NCBI GenBank assembly: GCA_910575615.1
Contig: CAJTEX010000010.1
Coordinates: 1 to 64,000, forward strand
DNA from: Bacteroidales bacterium
GTDB lineage: Bacteria; Bacteroidota; Bacteroidia; Bacteroidales; Muribaculaceae
DNA: 64,000 bases
Direction of reading: 5' to 3'
In this document: positions 25,120-34,010 of the stretch, piece by piece
Layout of the letters: every line of letters starts with the position of its first letter
How positions within the stretch are numbered: position 1 is the first letter of the stretch
Notes under the pieces: generated by a model
What the model was told of the DNA's origin: nothing
What the model saw: the letters and a program-made list of their open reading frames with translations, nothing else
Database searches by the model: none
Program-made: the position numbers and the translations under genes

Positions 25120-26031
25120 TCAGTGGGAGTTCTGGAAGGCGGTGGGGGAGAGGCCGGTAAGGTTCTTGAAGTATTTGCCGAACGACGACTGGTTTGAGAA
25201 GTTCAGCTCATAGGCTATCTGCTGCACATTCTTGCCGGAGTAGCGCAGCAGGTTCTTGGCCTCCTGTATGACATACTGGTCGATCCACTCTCCGGCTGAT
25301 TTGCCGGTGGCCTCCTTGATTACCAGGGAGAGATATTTGGGGGATATGTACATCTTCTCGGCGTAGAAGCTGATGGCGCGTTGCGAGCGGTGGTATTCGC
25401 GTACAAGCCGGAGGAATTTCTGCACGTATATGAGCTTGCGGGAGTGGGTGTGGCGGCTGGTGTCGCGCTCAGTGGCCTCCTCTCCGAATGCCATTATCTG
25501 GTAGCCTGCGGCCGAGACGAGGGCGCGGGCTATGTAGCGGTTGTAGTTGTTCTGCTCGGCGGCGTTGAGATGGAGCAGGTCGAAATAGCGCAGCAGCAGC
25601 GCCACCTTCTCCGGGTCAAGTTCCAGCACCGGCGATGAGGGGGTGAACACAGAGGTGTTTATCGCGTTGAGGTCGATGTTGATGTCATGGGCAAACCGGT
25701 TGGAGAGAAACAGCAGGTAGGCCTCAAGTTCCTCACCCTGCCAGTCAAGCACCTTGAAGACGGTGTCGGGGGGGATGAAGAGCAGCGAGTTGGGCGCGAC
25801 ATCTATCTCGTCGAGGTTGATGATGATGCGGACATGCCCTTTGGCGCAGATACACATTGTCATGCCGTCGAACCGGCGCGCCACCGGAGCCTCGAACTTG
25901 TCGTTCGAGCTTGTGACGCGTGTCAGTATGTAGTCGTCTCCCAGGTGGATGTAGTTGTCTGACACCTTCTCAAGCACTGACAGCTGGGAGAATCTTATCG
26001 GGGTTTCCCGAAATTTCGGAGTATGCTTCAT
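25120..26031 (-). CDS. AraC-family transcription regulator
   Basis: The protein (303 aa from the chosen start) has an N-terminal cupin-like sensing domain (~1-170; DGMTMCICAKGHVRIIINLDE...NSLLFIPPDTVF) and a C-terminal pair of helix-turn-helix motifs (~205-300). The second contains the family signature IAYELNFSNQSSFGKYFKNLTGLSPTAF. It probably activates or represses a small set of genes in response to an unknown ligand; no obvious target adjoins it. The ATG at 26031 (MKHTPKFRETPI) is preferred over one at 26043, because it gives the N terminus usual for Bacteroidetes members; neither has a clear ribosome-binding site. Confidence 0.9.
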   Translation of the reverse strand: MKHTPKFRETPIRFSQLSVLEKVSDNYIHLGDDYILTRVTSSNDKFEAPVARRFDGMTMCICAKGHVRIIINLDEIDVAPNSLLFIPPDTVFKVLDWQGEELEAYLLFLSNRFAHDINIDLNAINTSVFTPSSPVLELDPEKVALLLRYFDLLHLNAAEQNNYNRYIARALVSAAGYQIMAFGEEATERDTSRHTHSRKLIYVQKFLRLVREYHRSQRAISFYAEKMYISPKYLSLVIKEATGKSAGEWIDQYVIQEAKNLLRYSGKNVQQIAYELNFSNQSSFGKYFKNLTGLSPTAFQNSH

Positions 26032-26071
26032 AAGGCAATGCAATGAATTGGTTCGCGAAACAAAACCGATG

Positions 26072-26079
26072 CAAAGTTA
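26072..26079 (-). promoter_or_regulatory. -7 element of the AraC-type gene
   Basis: TAACTTTG on the minus strand, about 40 bases before the start, between this gene and the YbhN-like gene. Confidence 0.55.
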
Positions 26080-26136
26080 ATCGTTTATTCCCGGAATGGC
26101 CAATAAATTTGCTTAAAAATCCACAAACGGGCATTT

Positions 26137-27225
26137 TCAGGCCGCTGCGGCGTTGCGTCGGCGGTCGGCGGCGATGAGCAGGAAGACTATTATGCCCCCG
26201 ACGATGAAAGTCAGGGTCTGGGCGGCGATGACGGTGTTGCCGAAGGCGGCGCCGGCGGTGATGAATGCCTTGTGTGCCACCGGGTCGACTGCCTGGGAGA
26301 CTGCCGCCGGAGCGAACAGCTGCAGGCCGAAGAGCAGCGCGGTCTGGTATGGCCCGATGCCGCCGTTTGACGGGATGCCCATGGCTATGGTGGTCAGCAT
26401 GTAGCAGATGACGGCTACGATTATGCCGTGGGTCTCAAGCAGCCCGCGGGTCATCGGGAAAGCGAAGAAGGCCACGTAAAGCTGCAGGAAATAGCAGCTC
26501 CAGAGTATGGCCGTCAGCAGCAGCCACCGGCCTTTGCCGTCCATCCGTGCTATGGCGGCGAAACCCTCCCAGATTCCTTTGAAGAAGTTGCGGATACTGG
26601 CCATGAGTTTCCCCTTGCCGAATCTGAGCAACGCCCAGAATCCGATTGCCGCCACGATGACGCAGCCCCACATGAGGGGGGAGGTCAGCAGCGCCTCTAT
26701 CTTGGCGTAAGCCGCCGGATAGGTGTGGACAAACTTGATGAACGGGGCCGAGGCGAAAGCGAAGGTCAGAAGTGTCAGCAGGGCCACAACCACTGTGTCG
26801 GCCAGCCGGTCGGCGATCATCGACCCGAAGACCGCCGGGAAGGGCGCTTTCTGGCGGTAGGCGATGTAGCCCGACCGCCATACCTCTCCAAGGCGGGGGA
26901 AGACGACGTTGAAGGCGTAGGTGCCGAAGATGGAGTAGAAAAGTATCCTGAAGGGGGGCCTGACATCTATCGCCTTGAGCTGGATGCCCCAGCGGGCCGC
27001 CCTGACGATGATGGGGATGATGCCTATGAGCAGGTTGAGGCCGATAAACCAGAAGTTGCAGTCTTCGCGTATGATTCTCATCATCTCCCCGAAATCGATG
27101 TCGCGGAAGAGGGCCACGCAAAGTCCCACGCTGATGGCCAGCGGAATCCCGAATTTCAGGAGCCTGCCTCCCAGGCTCCCTTTCTTGAGCTGGTCGGATG
27201 GCTTGTTTGTCGCTGAGTTGGTCAT
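26137..27225 (-). CDS. Lysylphosphatidylglycerol-synthase-type transmembrane protein (YbhN/UPF0104)
   Basis: This 362-aa polytopic membrane protein has about eight hydrophobic segments. It carries the family marks: the RAARWGIQLKAIDVRPPFRILFYSIFGTYAFNVVFPRLGEVWRSGYI stretch (residues ~58-103) and a late GIPSNGGIGPYQ motif. These proteins form the membrane domain found in MprF and in stand-alone flippase-like proteins; the exact substrate is unknown. It follows tadA by 42 bases in the same direction and is probably co-transcribed with it. Confidence 0.85.
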   Translation of the reverse strand: MTNSATNKPSDQLKKGSLGGRLLKFGIPLAISVGLCVALFRDIDFGEMMRIIREDCNFWFIGLNLLIGIIPIIVRAARWGIQLKAIDVRPPFRILFYSIFGTYAFNVVFPRLGEVWRSGYIAYRQKAPFPAVFGSMIADRLADTVVVALLTLLTFAFASAPFIKFVHTYPAAYAKIEALLTSPLMWGCVIVAAIGFWALLRFGKGKLMASIRNFFKGIWEGFAAIARMDGKGRWLLLTAILWSCYFLQLYVAFFAFPMTRGLLETHGIIVAVICYMLTTIAMGIPSNGGIGPYQTALLFGLQLFAPAAVSQAVDPVAHKAFITAGAAFGNTVIAAQTLTFIVGGIIVFLLIAADRRRNAAAA

Positions 27226-27267
27226 TCTTGTCTGTTGTCTTGAAGTGTCGTCGTCAGCCGGGCGCGG

Positions 27268-27714
27268 TCATCGGCGGCTGGCGAAAAAGGATTTCATCAG
27301 CTCGCCGCACTCGTCGGCAAGCACTCCGCGCGTCACCGTGGCCTTGGGGTGGAACGGGCCGCGGGGGGCTCCGGCGGTCATTGTGGCGTAGCCGCGCTTG
27401 GGGTCGTCGGCCCCATAGACCACGCGCCCCACCTGGGCCCAGCCTATTGCGCCGGCACACATCAGGCATGGCTCGACGGTGACATAAAGGGTGGCTTCCG
27501 GCAGGTATTTCCCTCCCAAGGTCTGGGCGGCAGCCGTCAGGGCGAGCATCTCGGCGTGGGCGGTGACATCGGTCAGCTGCTCGGTCAGGTTGTGGCCACG
27601 GCCGATGATGCGGCCCCCGGCCACAACCACGGCCCCCACGGGAATCTCCCCGGCGTCAAACGCCGCCCGGGCCTCGGCCAATGCCGCAAGCATGAACTTC
27701 TCGTCGTCTGTCAT
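27268..27714 (-). CDS. tadA: tRNA-specific adenosine deaminase TadA (nucleoside deaminase)
   Basis: The 148-aa enzyme has the cytidine-deaminase fold zinc site: His53-Ala-Glu55 and Pro82-Cys83-Leu-Met-Cys86 in VTVEPCLMCAGAI. It is expected to convert adenosine-34 of tRNA-Arg(ACG) to inosine in the cytoplasm, letting one tRNA read several codons. The following VYGADDPKRGYATM segment is typical of TadA rather than of guanine or cytosine deaminases. Length is close to the family norm. It leads a two-gene unit with the YbhN-like gene and has a TAACTTTG promoter element about 45 bases upstream. Confidence 0.9.
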   Translation of the reverse strand: MTDDEKFMLAALAEARAAFDAGEIPVGAVVVAGGRIIGRGHNLTEQLTDVTAHAEMLALTAAAQTLGGKYLPEATLYVTVEPCLMCAGAIGWAQVGRVVYGADDPKRGYATMTAGAPRGPFHPKATVTRGVLADECGELMKSFFASRR

Positions 27715-27755
27715 AACCTGGAGCTGATGATGTTGAAAAATATATATTACGGGGA

Positions 27756-27763
27756 CAAAGTTA
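27756..27763 (-). promoter_or_regulatory. -7 element of tadA
   Basis: TAACTTTG on the minus strand, divergent from the branching-enzyme promoter. Confidence 0.55.
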
Positions 27764-27793
27764 CGAAATAAGTTGAAATTTCCCGGGATATAC

Positions 27794-27824
27794 TTGTTGA
27801 ATCAGAGGAATTTGTTTAATTTTG
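27794..27824 (+). promoter_or_regulatory. Promoter of the branching-enzyme gene
   Basis: TTG, 20 bases, then TAATTTTG; the start codon is 34 bases downstream. Confidence 0.68.
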
Positions 27825-27857
27825 GCTTTCCAACGCCTTACCTGAATTATAAACCCG

Positions 27858-29888
27858 ATGAAAAAAAAATTAGCAATCTACAAGAATGACCCTTGGCTTG
27901 AACCGTATGCTCCGGCCATCGACGGACGCCACCAGGATGTCCTCCGCAAGGAGGCAGAGCTTACCCAGGCCTGCGGCACGCTTAATGATTTTGCGAACGC
28001 ACATAAATATTTCGGCCTCCACCGAGTGAGCCCGCGAGGAGGATGGGTCTTCCGCGAGTGGGCCCCCAACGCCACTTCAATCTGCCTGGTCGGAGATTTC
28101 TCAAACTGGGAGGAACGCCCCGACTACCAGCTGTCTCTCGTTGGCAACGGGGTCTGGGAGCTTAAACTGCCCGCCAAGGCCCTGAAAAACGGTCAGCTTT
28201 ACAAGATGAGGGTACACTGGCCGGGTGGCCAGGGTGACCGCATCCCGGCCTACGCCAACAGGGTGGTGCAGGATGACCAGACCAAGATTTTCTCCGCGCA
28301 GGTGTGGCAGCCTGCCCCCTATGAGTGGAAAGTCAAGGAGTTTCATCCCGACACTCGCCCGCTGCTCATCTACGAATGCCATATCGGCATGGCCCAGCAG
28401 GAGGAGAAGGTGGGAACCTATGTCGAATTCCGCGACAAGATACTTCCCCGAATCGCCGCCGACGGCTACAACGCCATACAGGTGATGGCCATACAGGAGC
28501 ATCCATATTACGGCTCGTTTGGCTACCATGTCTCTTCTTTCTTCGCCCCCTCGTCACGCTTCGGCACTCCTGAGGAGCTGAAGAGCCTCATCGACCGGGC
28601 CCATGAGATGGGAATCGCCGTGATTATGGACATCGTCCATTCCCACGCCGTGAAGAATGAGAACGAGGGGCTGGGCCGTCTCGACGGCACCCGCAGTCTC
28701 TACTTTTATCCCGACCAGCGGGGGGAGCATCCCGCCTGGGACTCACTCTGTTTCGACTACGGGAAAAACGAGGTGCTGCACTTCCTGCTCTCCAACTGCA
28801 AATACTGGCTGGAGGAGTTCAAGTTTGACGGGTTCCGCTTTGATGGCGTGACCTCGATGCTCTATTACGACCACGGCCTGGGGAAGGCTTTCGGCGGATA
28901 TGGCGACTATTACGACGGCGGACAGGACACCAACGCGATAACCTACCTCACTCTGGCCAACAAGATCATCCACACCGTGAATCCCCACGCGATAACCATC
29001 GCCGAGGAGATGAGCGGCATGCCGGGCCTGGCCATCCGATTCAAGGATGGCGGCATTGGGTTCGACTATCGCATGGCGATGGGAATACCCGACTACTGGA
29101 TCAAGACCCTCAAGGAGAAGAAGGATGAGGACTGGCACCCGACCTCGATTTTCTGGGAGCTTACCAACCGCCGCGACGAGGAGAAGACAATCTCTTATGT
29201 CGAGAGCCACGACCAGGCGCTTGTCGGTGACAAGACGGTGATTTTCCGCCTTATTGACAAGGAGATGTACTGGCATATGATGGTCGGCGACGAGAATATG
29301 ATGGTGACCCGAGGCATCGCCCTCCATAAGATGATACGTCTTGTCACCTTGGCCACCATCAATGGCGGATACCTCAACTTCATGGGCAACGAGTTCGGCC
29401 ATCCAGAGTGGATTGACTTCCCGCGCGAGGGCAACGGCTGGAGTTACAAGTATGCCCGCCGCCAGTGGGATCTTGTCGACCGCGAGGAGCTGCAGTACAA
29501 GTTCCTCAACGCGTTTGACAACGCGATGGTCGAACTTGTCTCGGGTGTCAACAACTTCCAGGCGCTCGCCATCGAGAAGCTCTGGGAGAAGGATGACGAC
29601 CAGGTATTGGCCTTCAGGCGCGGAAACCTTGTGTTTGTGTTCAACTTCTCCCCCGACAAGTCGTTCAACGGCTACGGCATCCTCGCCCCCGCCGGGAAAT
29701 ACAAGGTGGTTCTCTCCTCCGACTCCCCGGCATTCGGCGGATTCGGCAACATCGACGAGAAGGTGGAGCATCTCACCATCCACGACCCGCTCTACCAGCC
29801 CATCGGCAAGGAGTGGCTGAAACTTTACCTCCCGGCTCGTTCGGCCCAGGTGTTGCGTATGGTGCGCAGTCCGCGCAAAAAATCCTGA
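27858..29888 (+). CDS. glgB: 1,4-alpha-glucan branching enzyme (GH13)
   Basis: The 676-aa enzyme makes alpha-1,6 branches in glycogen. A CBM48-like N-terminal domain (~45-155; FREWAPNATSICLVGDFSNW) precedes the GH13 barrel. The nucleophile Asp329 lies in GFRFDGVTSM, the acid/base Glu383 in TIAEEMSGMPG, and Asp452 in the ESHDQ transition-state motif. A C-terminal beta domain ends the protein. The sequence style (DGFRFDGVTSMLYYDHG) is that of the eukaryote-like GH13_8 group found in Bacteroidetes. It is followed after 6 bases by the TIGR02757 gene, so the two are probably one transcript. No other glycogen gene is in the window. Confidence 0.95.
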   Translation: MKKKLAIYKNDPWLEPYAPAIDGRHQDVLRKEAELTQACGTLNDFANAHKYFGLHRVSPRGGWVFREWAPNATSICLVGDFSNWEERPDYQLSLVGNGVWELKLPAKALKNGQLYKMRVHWPGGQGDRIPAYANRVVQDDQTKIFSAQVWQPAPYEWKVKEFHPDTRPLLIYECHIGMAQQEEKVGTYVEFRDKILPRIAADGYNAIQVMAIQEHPYYGSFGYHVSSFFAPSSRFGTPEELKSLIDRAHEMGIAVIMDIVHSHAVKNENEGLGRLDGTRSLYFYPDQRGEHPAWDSLCFDYGKNEVLHFLLSNCKYWLEEFKFDGFRFDGVTSMLYYDHGLGKAFGGYGDYYDGGQDTNAITYLTLANKIIHTVNPHAITIAEEMSGMPGLAIRFKDGGIGFDYRMAMGIPDYWIKTLKEKKDEDWHPTSIFWELTNRRDEEKTISYVESHDQALVGDKTVIFRLIDKEMYWHMMVGDENMMVTRGIALHKMIRLVTLATINGGYLNFMGNEFGHPEWIDFPREGNGWSYKYARRQWDLVDREELQYKFLNAFDNAMVELVSGVNNFQALAIEKLWEKDDDQVLAFRRGNLVFVFNFSPDKSFNGYGILAPAGKYKVVLSSDSPAFGGFGNIDEKVEHLTIHDPLYQPIGKEWLKLYLPARSAQVLRMVRSPRKKS

Positions 29889-29894
29889 CCCGCG

Positions 29895-30695
29895 ATGGTG
29901 AAAAAACAGTCAGCCCCCCTCTTCGAGGGGAGTGAGGATGACCTCAGGGAATTGCTCGACCGGGAGGCGGCGCGGTTCAACACCCCGGATTTCATCGCCG
30001 CCGACCCGGTGCAGTTTCCGCGCCGCTTCGACAGCCTCGCCGACATAGAGATTGCCTCGTTGCTGGCCTCCACAGTCGCCTGGGGCAACCGCAAGATGAT
30101 TTGCGCCAACATCAACAAGATGCTGGCGCTGATGGAGTGGGCCCCGGCGGCATACCTGCTTGACAAGGGGTATGAGGATCTGCCCGATATGAACATCCAC
30201 CGCACATTCTTCGCCCGCGACCTGCGCGCTTTCCTGCGCGGGCTGTATCCGATATACAGCCGCCACGGGTCGCTGCATGAGTTTGCCCGCGCCAAAGGGG
30301 TGGGCAAAGCCGAGCATCCGGCGTGGGCCTTGGCCGCCGCCATAAACGCCTCCCTTGAGGAGGCCAATAGGGGTCACGACGATGTGAACCTCTCGCGGTG
30401 TCTCCCACAGAACCTGAGGACAACCGCCCTGAAACGCCTTAACATGGCCCTGCGGTGGCTTGTGCGAGACGACGGCATTGTCGACCTCGGGGTGTGGGAT
30501 GTGATAAAGCCCTCACAGCTTTACATCCCCCTGGATGTGCATGTGGGCGACACGTCACGCGAACTGGGGTTGCTGTCGCGCAACGCCAATGACCGGCGGT
30601 CGGTGGAGGAGCTGACGGCTACGCTGCGCCGCTTCAACCCCGCCGACCCTGTCATCTACGACTACGCCCTCTTCTCGCTCGGGCTTCCCTCGTGA
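29895..30695 (+). CDS. TIGR02757 (DUF2400) family protein
   Basis: The 266-aa soluble protein matches the TIGR02757 family, common in Bacteroidetes: ASLLASTVAWGNRKMICANINKM near the N terminus and the closing VWDVIKPSQLYIPLDVHVGDTSRELGLL segment. The all-helical pattern with a helix-hairpin-helix-like motif recalls DNA glycosylases, but the catalytic residues are not obvious and the function is unknown. It sits 6 bases behind glgB and runs convergently into the sulfatase-fold gene, with only 8 bases between the stop codons and no terminator in between. Confidence 0.85.
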   Translation: MVKKQSAPLFEGSEDDLRELLDREAARFNTPDFIAADPVQFPRRFDSLADIEIASLLASTVAWGNRKMICANINKMLALMEWAPAAYLLDKGYEDLPDMNIHRTFFARDLRAFLRGLYPIYSRHGSLHEFARAKGVGKAEHPAWALAAAINASLEEANRGHDDVNLSRCLPQNLRTTALKRLNMALRWLVRDDGIVDLGVWDVIKPSQLYIPLDVHVGDTSRELGLLSRNANDRRSVEELTATLRRFNPADPVIYDYALFSLGLPS

Positions 30696-30703
30696 GGGGA
30701 GGC

Positions 30704-32533
30704 TCAGCGCAGCATGTCGGCGCGGATGATGGTAGAGGAGACTCCGTAAGAGCGGCGCAGATGGTCGGCCATTGCGGCAGGGATGCTGTCGCTGGCCCCT
30801 GTCATGCGGCCTGTGATGTCGATTGCCGCGCCCGGAGCCGAGGGGGAGAGCGCCGAGAATCCCAGGCCTGGGAAGATGCCCTGGGTGTGCGGTATTCCGG
30901 CAAGGTCAAGGATGGTAGGGTAGATGTCAACCTGCCCCATCACCGGTTCATACCGTCCGGCTACAGGGGAGTTTACCACAATCATCGGCACGAATGACTC
31001 TGCGTCGACAAGAGAGGCGAGCTGCGGGCAGGCAGCGCGTATCGGGTCGCGCCATGAGGCGAGACCTTCGTGGTCGCCGACTATGACAATCATAGTCTCC
31101 GCCGCGTCGCTGCGTGACCGCAGGTAGCTGATGAACTCCCCGACGGCGTGGTCGGTGTAGTTGATGGCCGTCATATAGTCTCCCAGCGGTGCCGGATAAT
31201 CGGCCGACAGCCTCAGGCGGCGGTGCTCCTCGGGGATGGTGAACGGGAAATGGCTTGAATAAGTGATTACCTCAACTAAGGCCCTTTCCCCCTCGGGCCA
31301 TATCTCTCCTTTCTTCATACAGTCGGCGACCTGTCGCAGGAAACTGCCGTCGGATGGGTTGCGGGGATGGCCGAATGATTCCGAAGAGTCCCAGCTGTCG
31401 CGGAAACGGGTCTCATCTATGCCGAATGACTTCGCGACGGCCCCTTGGTTCCAGGTGGTGGCGCGGTCGCCACTCAGCAGGTAGCTTTTCATGCCGCTGT
31501 CGGCGCGCAAGGTCTGCGCGAGATGGGGATAGGTGTGGTCGGGGAAACGCATGGAATAGACATAGTCGGCCATCGGCAGAAGCCCCGTTGTCATCAGCAG
31601 CTGTCCGTCGATGCTGCGTCCCGGGCCTACCTGCGACAGCACGCGTGGAGCCATCCATGTCGTGGCGGTGTCGGCGAGCAGCCTGTTGAGGCAGGGGGTG
31701 ATTTCCTGCCCCTCGACACTCTTGCCCAGGGGCCATGCTTCCAGCGACTCCACGATTATCATTACCACATTGCCGGGCTTGTAAGCCAGGTTGGCTGCAG
31801 GCTCGCTGCGCAGCATGTCCCCTTCCCGGAGCCATTGGCGGGCGTCGGCCAGCTCTTGGTCTGATATGGGGCGGTTGCTTTCGAGCAGGTCGGCCAGTAT
31901 GCTCACTGGCAGTGTGTAGGCCACAGGGGGCGTGGCGCGGTAATAGCATTCCTCTTTAAGGTGGGTGATATGGCTCAGCACCCCGCCTCCTTGGAGGGCG
32001 CCGCATGCCTGGCATGCGGCCACCCCGGCGGCGAGGGCCGCCAGGGTGGCCTTCAGGCGCTTGCGTGCAGGAGGCTCCGGGCTGTCAATAGATTTGACGG
32101 TAGACAATAGAAGAGTCAGTATTGTTATCGCGGGGAAAACCAGGTCAGAGAGCCGGAGTGAATGGCGTATCGCGTCGCCGAATTCCGCCACATTCCCTCC
32201 AAGCAGGTAGCTCGCCGGGGGAATCGGACCGAAGTATGTGCGGCAATACATGAGGTTGGCGATTGCCAGCAGGTCGGCGGCCACAAGGATGATGGCCGAG
32301 GGCCAGCGGCTGCGCCAGATTGCAGCCGGGGCCGCCATGGCCAGGGCGAGCGTCGCCCCGAAGATGTAGGTCGAGGCGAAGCCGAGACCGCGGAATGAGG
32401 TCGCCATGCTCCACAGCAGGTCGAATGCCAGCACCGTGGCGAAGCAGCCTGCCCATATGATGGTGAACCGGCGGCTCCACAGCGCGCGGGGGAATATCTT
32501 GCGTAACCAGCTGTTGTCGTCGCTTTTTGTCAT
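30704..32533 (-). CDS. LtaS/MdoB-like membrane-bound sulfatase-fold phosphotransferase
   Basis: The 609-aa protein has about five N-terminal membrane helices (~25-190) and a periplasmic alkaline-phosphatase-superfamily domain (~255-580). Metal-site motifs seen are NVVMIIVESLEAW (Glu), the nucleophile region QVGPGRSIDGQ, TYSSHFPF and VIVGDHEG. Relatives move phosphoglycerol or phosphoethanolamine onto glycans or lipids in the periplasm, so an envelope-decorating role is likely; the exact reaction is unknown. The nucleophile position usually holds Thr in LtaS, and here the alignment offers Ser (GRS). It is a single-gene unit with a TAACTTTG element upstream. Confidence 0.82.
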   Translation of the reverse strand: MTKSDDNSWLRKIFPRALWSRRFTIIWAGCFATVLAFDLLWSMATSFRGLGFASTYIFGATLALAMAAPAAIWRSRWPSAIILVAADLLAIANLMYCRTYFGPIPPASYLLGGNVAEFGDAIRHSLRLSDLVFPAITILTLLLSTVKSIDSPEPPARKRLKATLAALAAGVAACQACGALQGGGVLSHITHLKEECYYRATPPVAYTLPVSILADLLESNRPISDQELADARQWLREGDMLRSEPAANLAYKPGNVVMIIVESLEAWPLGKSVEGQEITPCLNRLLADTATTWMAPRVLSQVGPGRSIDGQLLMTTGLLPMADYVYSMRFPDHTYPHLAQTLRADSGMKSYLLSGDRATTWNQGAVAKSFGIDETRFRDSWDSSESFGHPRNPSDGSFLRQVADCMKKGEIWPEGERALVEVITYSSHFPFTIPEEHRRLRLSADYPAPLGDYMTAINYTDHAVGEFISYLRSRSDAAETMIVIVGDHEGLASWRDPIRAACPQLASLVDAESFVPMIVVNSPVAGRYEPVMGQVDIYPTILDLAGIPHTQGIFPGLGFSALSPSAPGAAIDITGRMTGASDSIPAAMADHLRRSYGVSSTIIRADMLR

Positions 32534-32561
32534 GATTTTGTCGGGAAATGTGAATCTCGTG

Positions 32562-32569
32562 CAAAGTTA
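32562..32569 (-). promoter_or_regulatory. -7 element of the sulfatase-fold gene
   Basis: TAACTTTG on the minus strand, 28 bases before the start. Confidence 0.55.
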
Positions 32570-32652
32570 CGAATTTCTCGGCAAACAGGCTCCCCGCCGT
32601 GGCGTGTGACGCTTGCGGCGGGGAGCTGGAAAAGGTGGATTATGGCCGGATG

Positions 32653-33954
32653 CTATCGCAGGCGGAGGTAGGAGTAACCGAACCGCTCGGCGGCGGCGCG
32701 GTCGAGTTCCTCGCGGAAAGCGGGGTCGGCTATCGAGATGAGCAGTTTGGCACGTTCGGGCAACGACTTGCCACGAAGGTTGACGGCTCCGTGTTCGGTC
32801 ACAATGTAATTGGTCTGGAACCGGGTGGTCACCACACCGGCTCCCGGGGTAAGCACCGGCTTGATTTTGGAGATGCCTTTGGTCGAGGATGTCATCGCCA
32901 GGAATGAGAGCCCTCCTTCGCTGCGCGACGCGCCATAGACGAAATCGTGCTGGCCTCCCACGCCTGAGAAGAGGCGCTGGCCGATGGAGTCGGCGCATAT
33001 CTGGCCGGTGAGGTCAATCTCAAGGCAAGAGTTGATTGACATCACTTTGGGGTTCTGGGAGATGATAAACGGGTCGTTGGTCCACGCGACATCCTTGAAT
33101 ATCATGCCCTGGTTGTAGTCCATCAGGTCGTAGAGCCGGCGCGAGCCCAGGGCGAGACATGCCACTGATTTGCCGGGATAGATTTTCTTCAGGGAGTTGT
33201 CGATGATGCCTTTCTCGATCAGCGGCAACACACCGTCGGTCATCGCCTCGGTGTGCAGCCCCAGATGCTTGTGGTTCTCCAGGGCGCGAATCACGGCGTT
33301 GGGGATGCCTCCCACCCCGATCTGCAGGGTGGCTCCGTCGGGGATGATCTCAGCGATGGCGTTGCCGATGGCGGTCTCTTTCTCGCCGGGTATGGCGGTC
33401 GGCACCTCCACCAGGGGATCGTCGACCTCCACAGCCGCGTCTATCTTTGAGACGTGGATTACAGGGTCTCCGTAGGAGAATGGCATGTGGGGGTTAATCT
33501 GGGCTATGATGACACGGGCACATTTGGTGGCTGAGGTGGCCAGGTCGGCCGACACTCCGTAGCTGACATAACCCTCGTCGTTGGGACGCGAGCAGTTGAG
33601 CAGCACCACATCCACCGGCCAGGTGCCGTCGCGGAACAGTGCCGGAACCTCGCCGAGGAAGCGGGGAGTGGTGGCTCCGTAGCCCTCGTTTATCCATTTG
33701 CGGACATTGTTTGACACGAAGCAGGTGTCGACCAGGAAGGAGTCTTTGTATTCCGGACGGCAATACGGGGCCTCGCGGTCGGTGACCGAGAAACCTGAGT
33801 ACAGCACCACACCCCTGAGCTGGTCGCCCCGGCGTGTCATGGCCGCCACCAGTGTCTCGGGTATGGAGGTGGAGCCTTGTATGTAGACGTGGTCTCCGCT
33901 CTTTATCAGCCTGACGGCCTCGTCGGCTGAGCAAGTCTTGAGTTCGTGGTTCAT
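32653..33954 (-). CDS. Acetyl-CoA hydrolase/transferase family CoA-transferase
   Basis: The 433-aa enzyme belongs to the family of 4-hydroxybutyrate and succinyl-CoA:acetate CoA-transferases. The IGVGGIPNAVIRALENH glycine-rich loop is followed by LGLHTEAMTDG, whose Glu is the expected catalytic residue. Later motifs GQHDFVYGASRSEGG and YIVTEHGAVNLRGKS are also typical. The start is MNHELKTCSADEAV at 33954; the frame stays open further upstream but overlaps the aminotransferase gene and lacks family similarity. As last gene of the iorA-iorB-aminotransferase set, it probably moves CoA from an acyl- or aryl-acetyl-CoA to a small acid such as acetate or succinate, conserving the thioester. Confidence 0.88.
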   Translation of the reverse strand: MNHELKTCSADEAVRLIKSGDHVYIQGSTSIPETLVAAMTRRGDQLRGVVLYSGFSVTDREAPYCRPEYKDSFLVDTCFVSNNVRKWINEGYGATTPRFLGEVPALFRDGTWPVDVVLLNCSRPNDEGYVSYGVSADLATSATKCARVIIAQINPHMPFSYGDPVIHVSKIDAAVEVDDPLVEVPTAIPGEKETAIGNAIAEIIPDGATLQIGVGGIPNAVIRALENHKHLGLHTEAMTDGVLPLIEKGIIDNSLKKIYPGKSVACLALGSRRLYDLMDYNQGMIFKDVAWTNDPFIISQNPKVMSINSCLEIDLTGQICADSIGQRLFSGVGGQHDFVYGASRSEGGLSFLAMTSSTKGISKIKPVLTPGAGVVTTRFQTNYIVTEHGAVNLRGKSLPERAKLLISIADPAFREELDRAAAERFGYSYLRLR

Positions 33955-34010
33955 AAATTCTGTGACATCAAAATGTGAATCATCCGTGTTTCCCGGAGTC
34001 AGGCCGGGTT

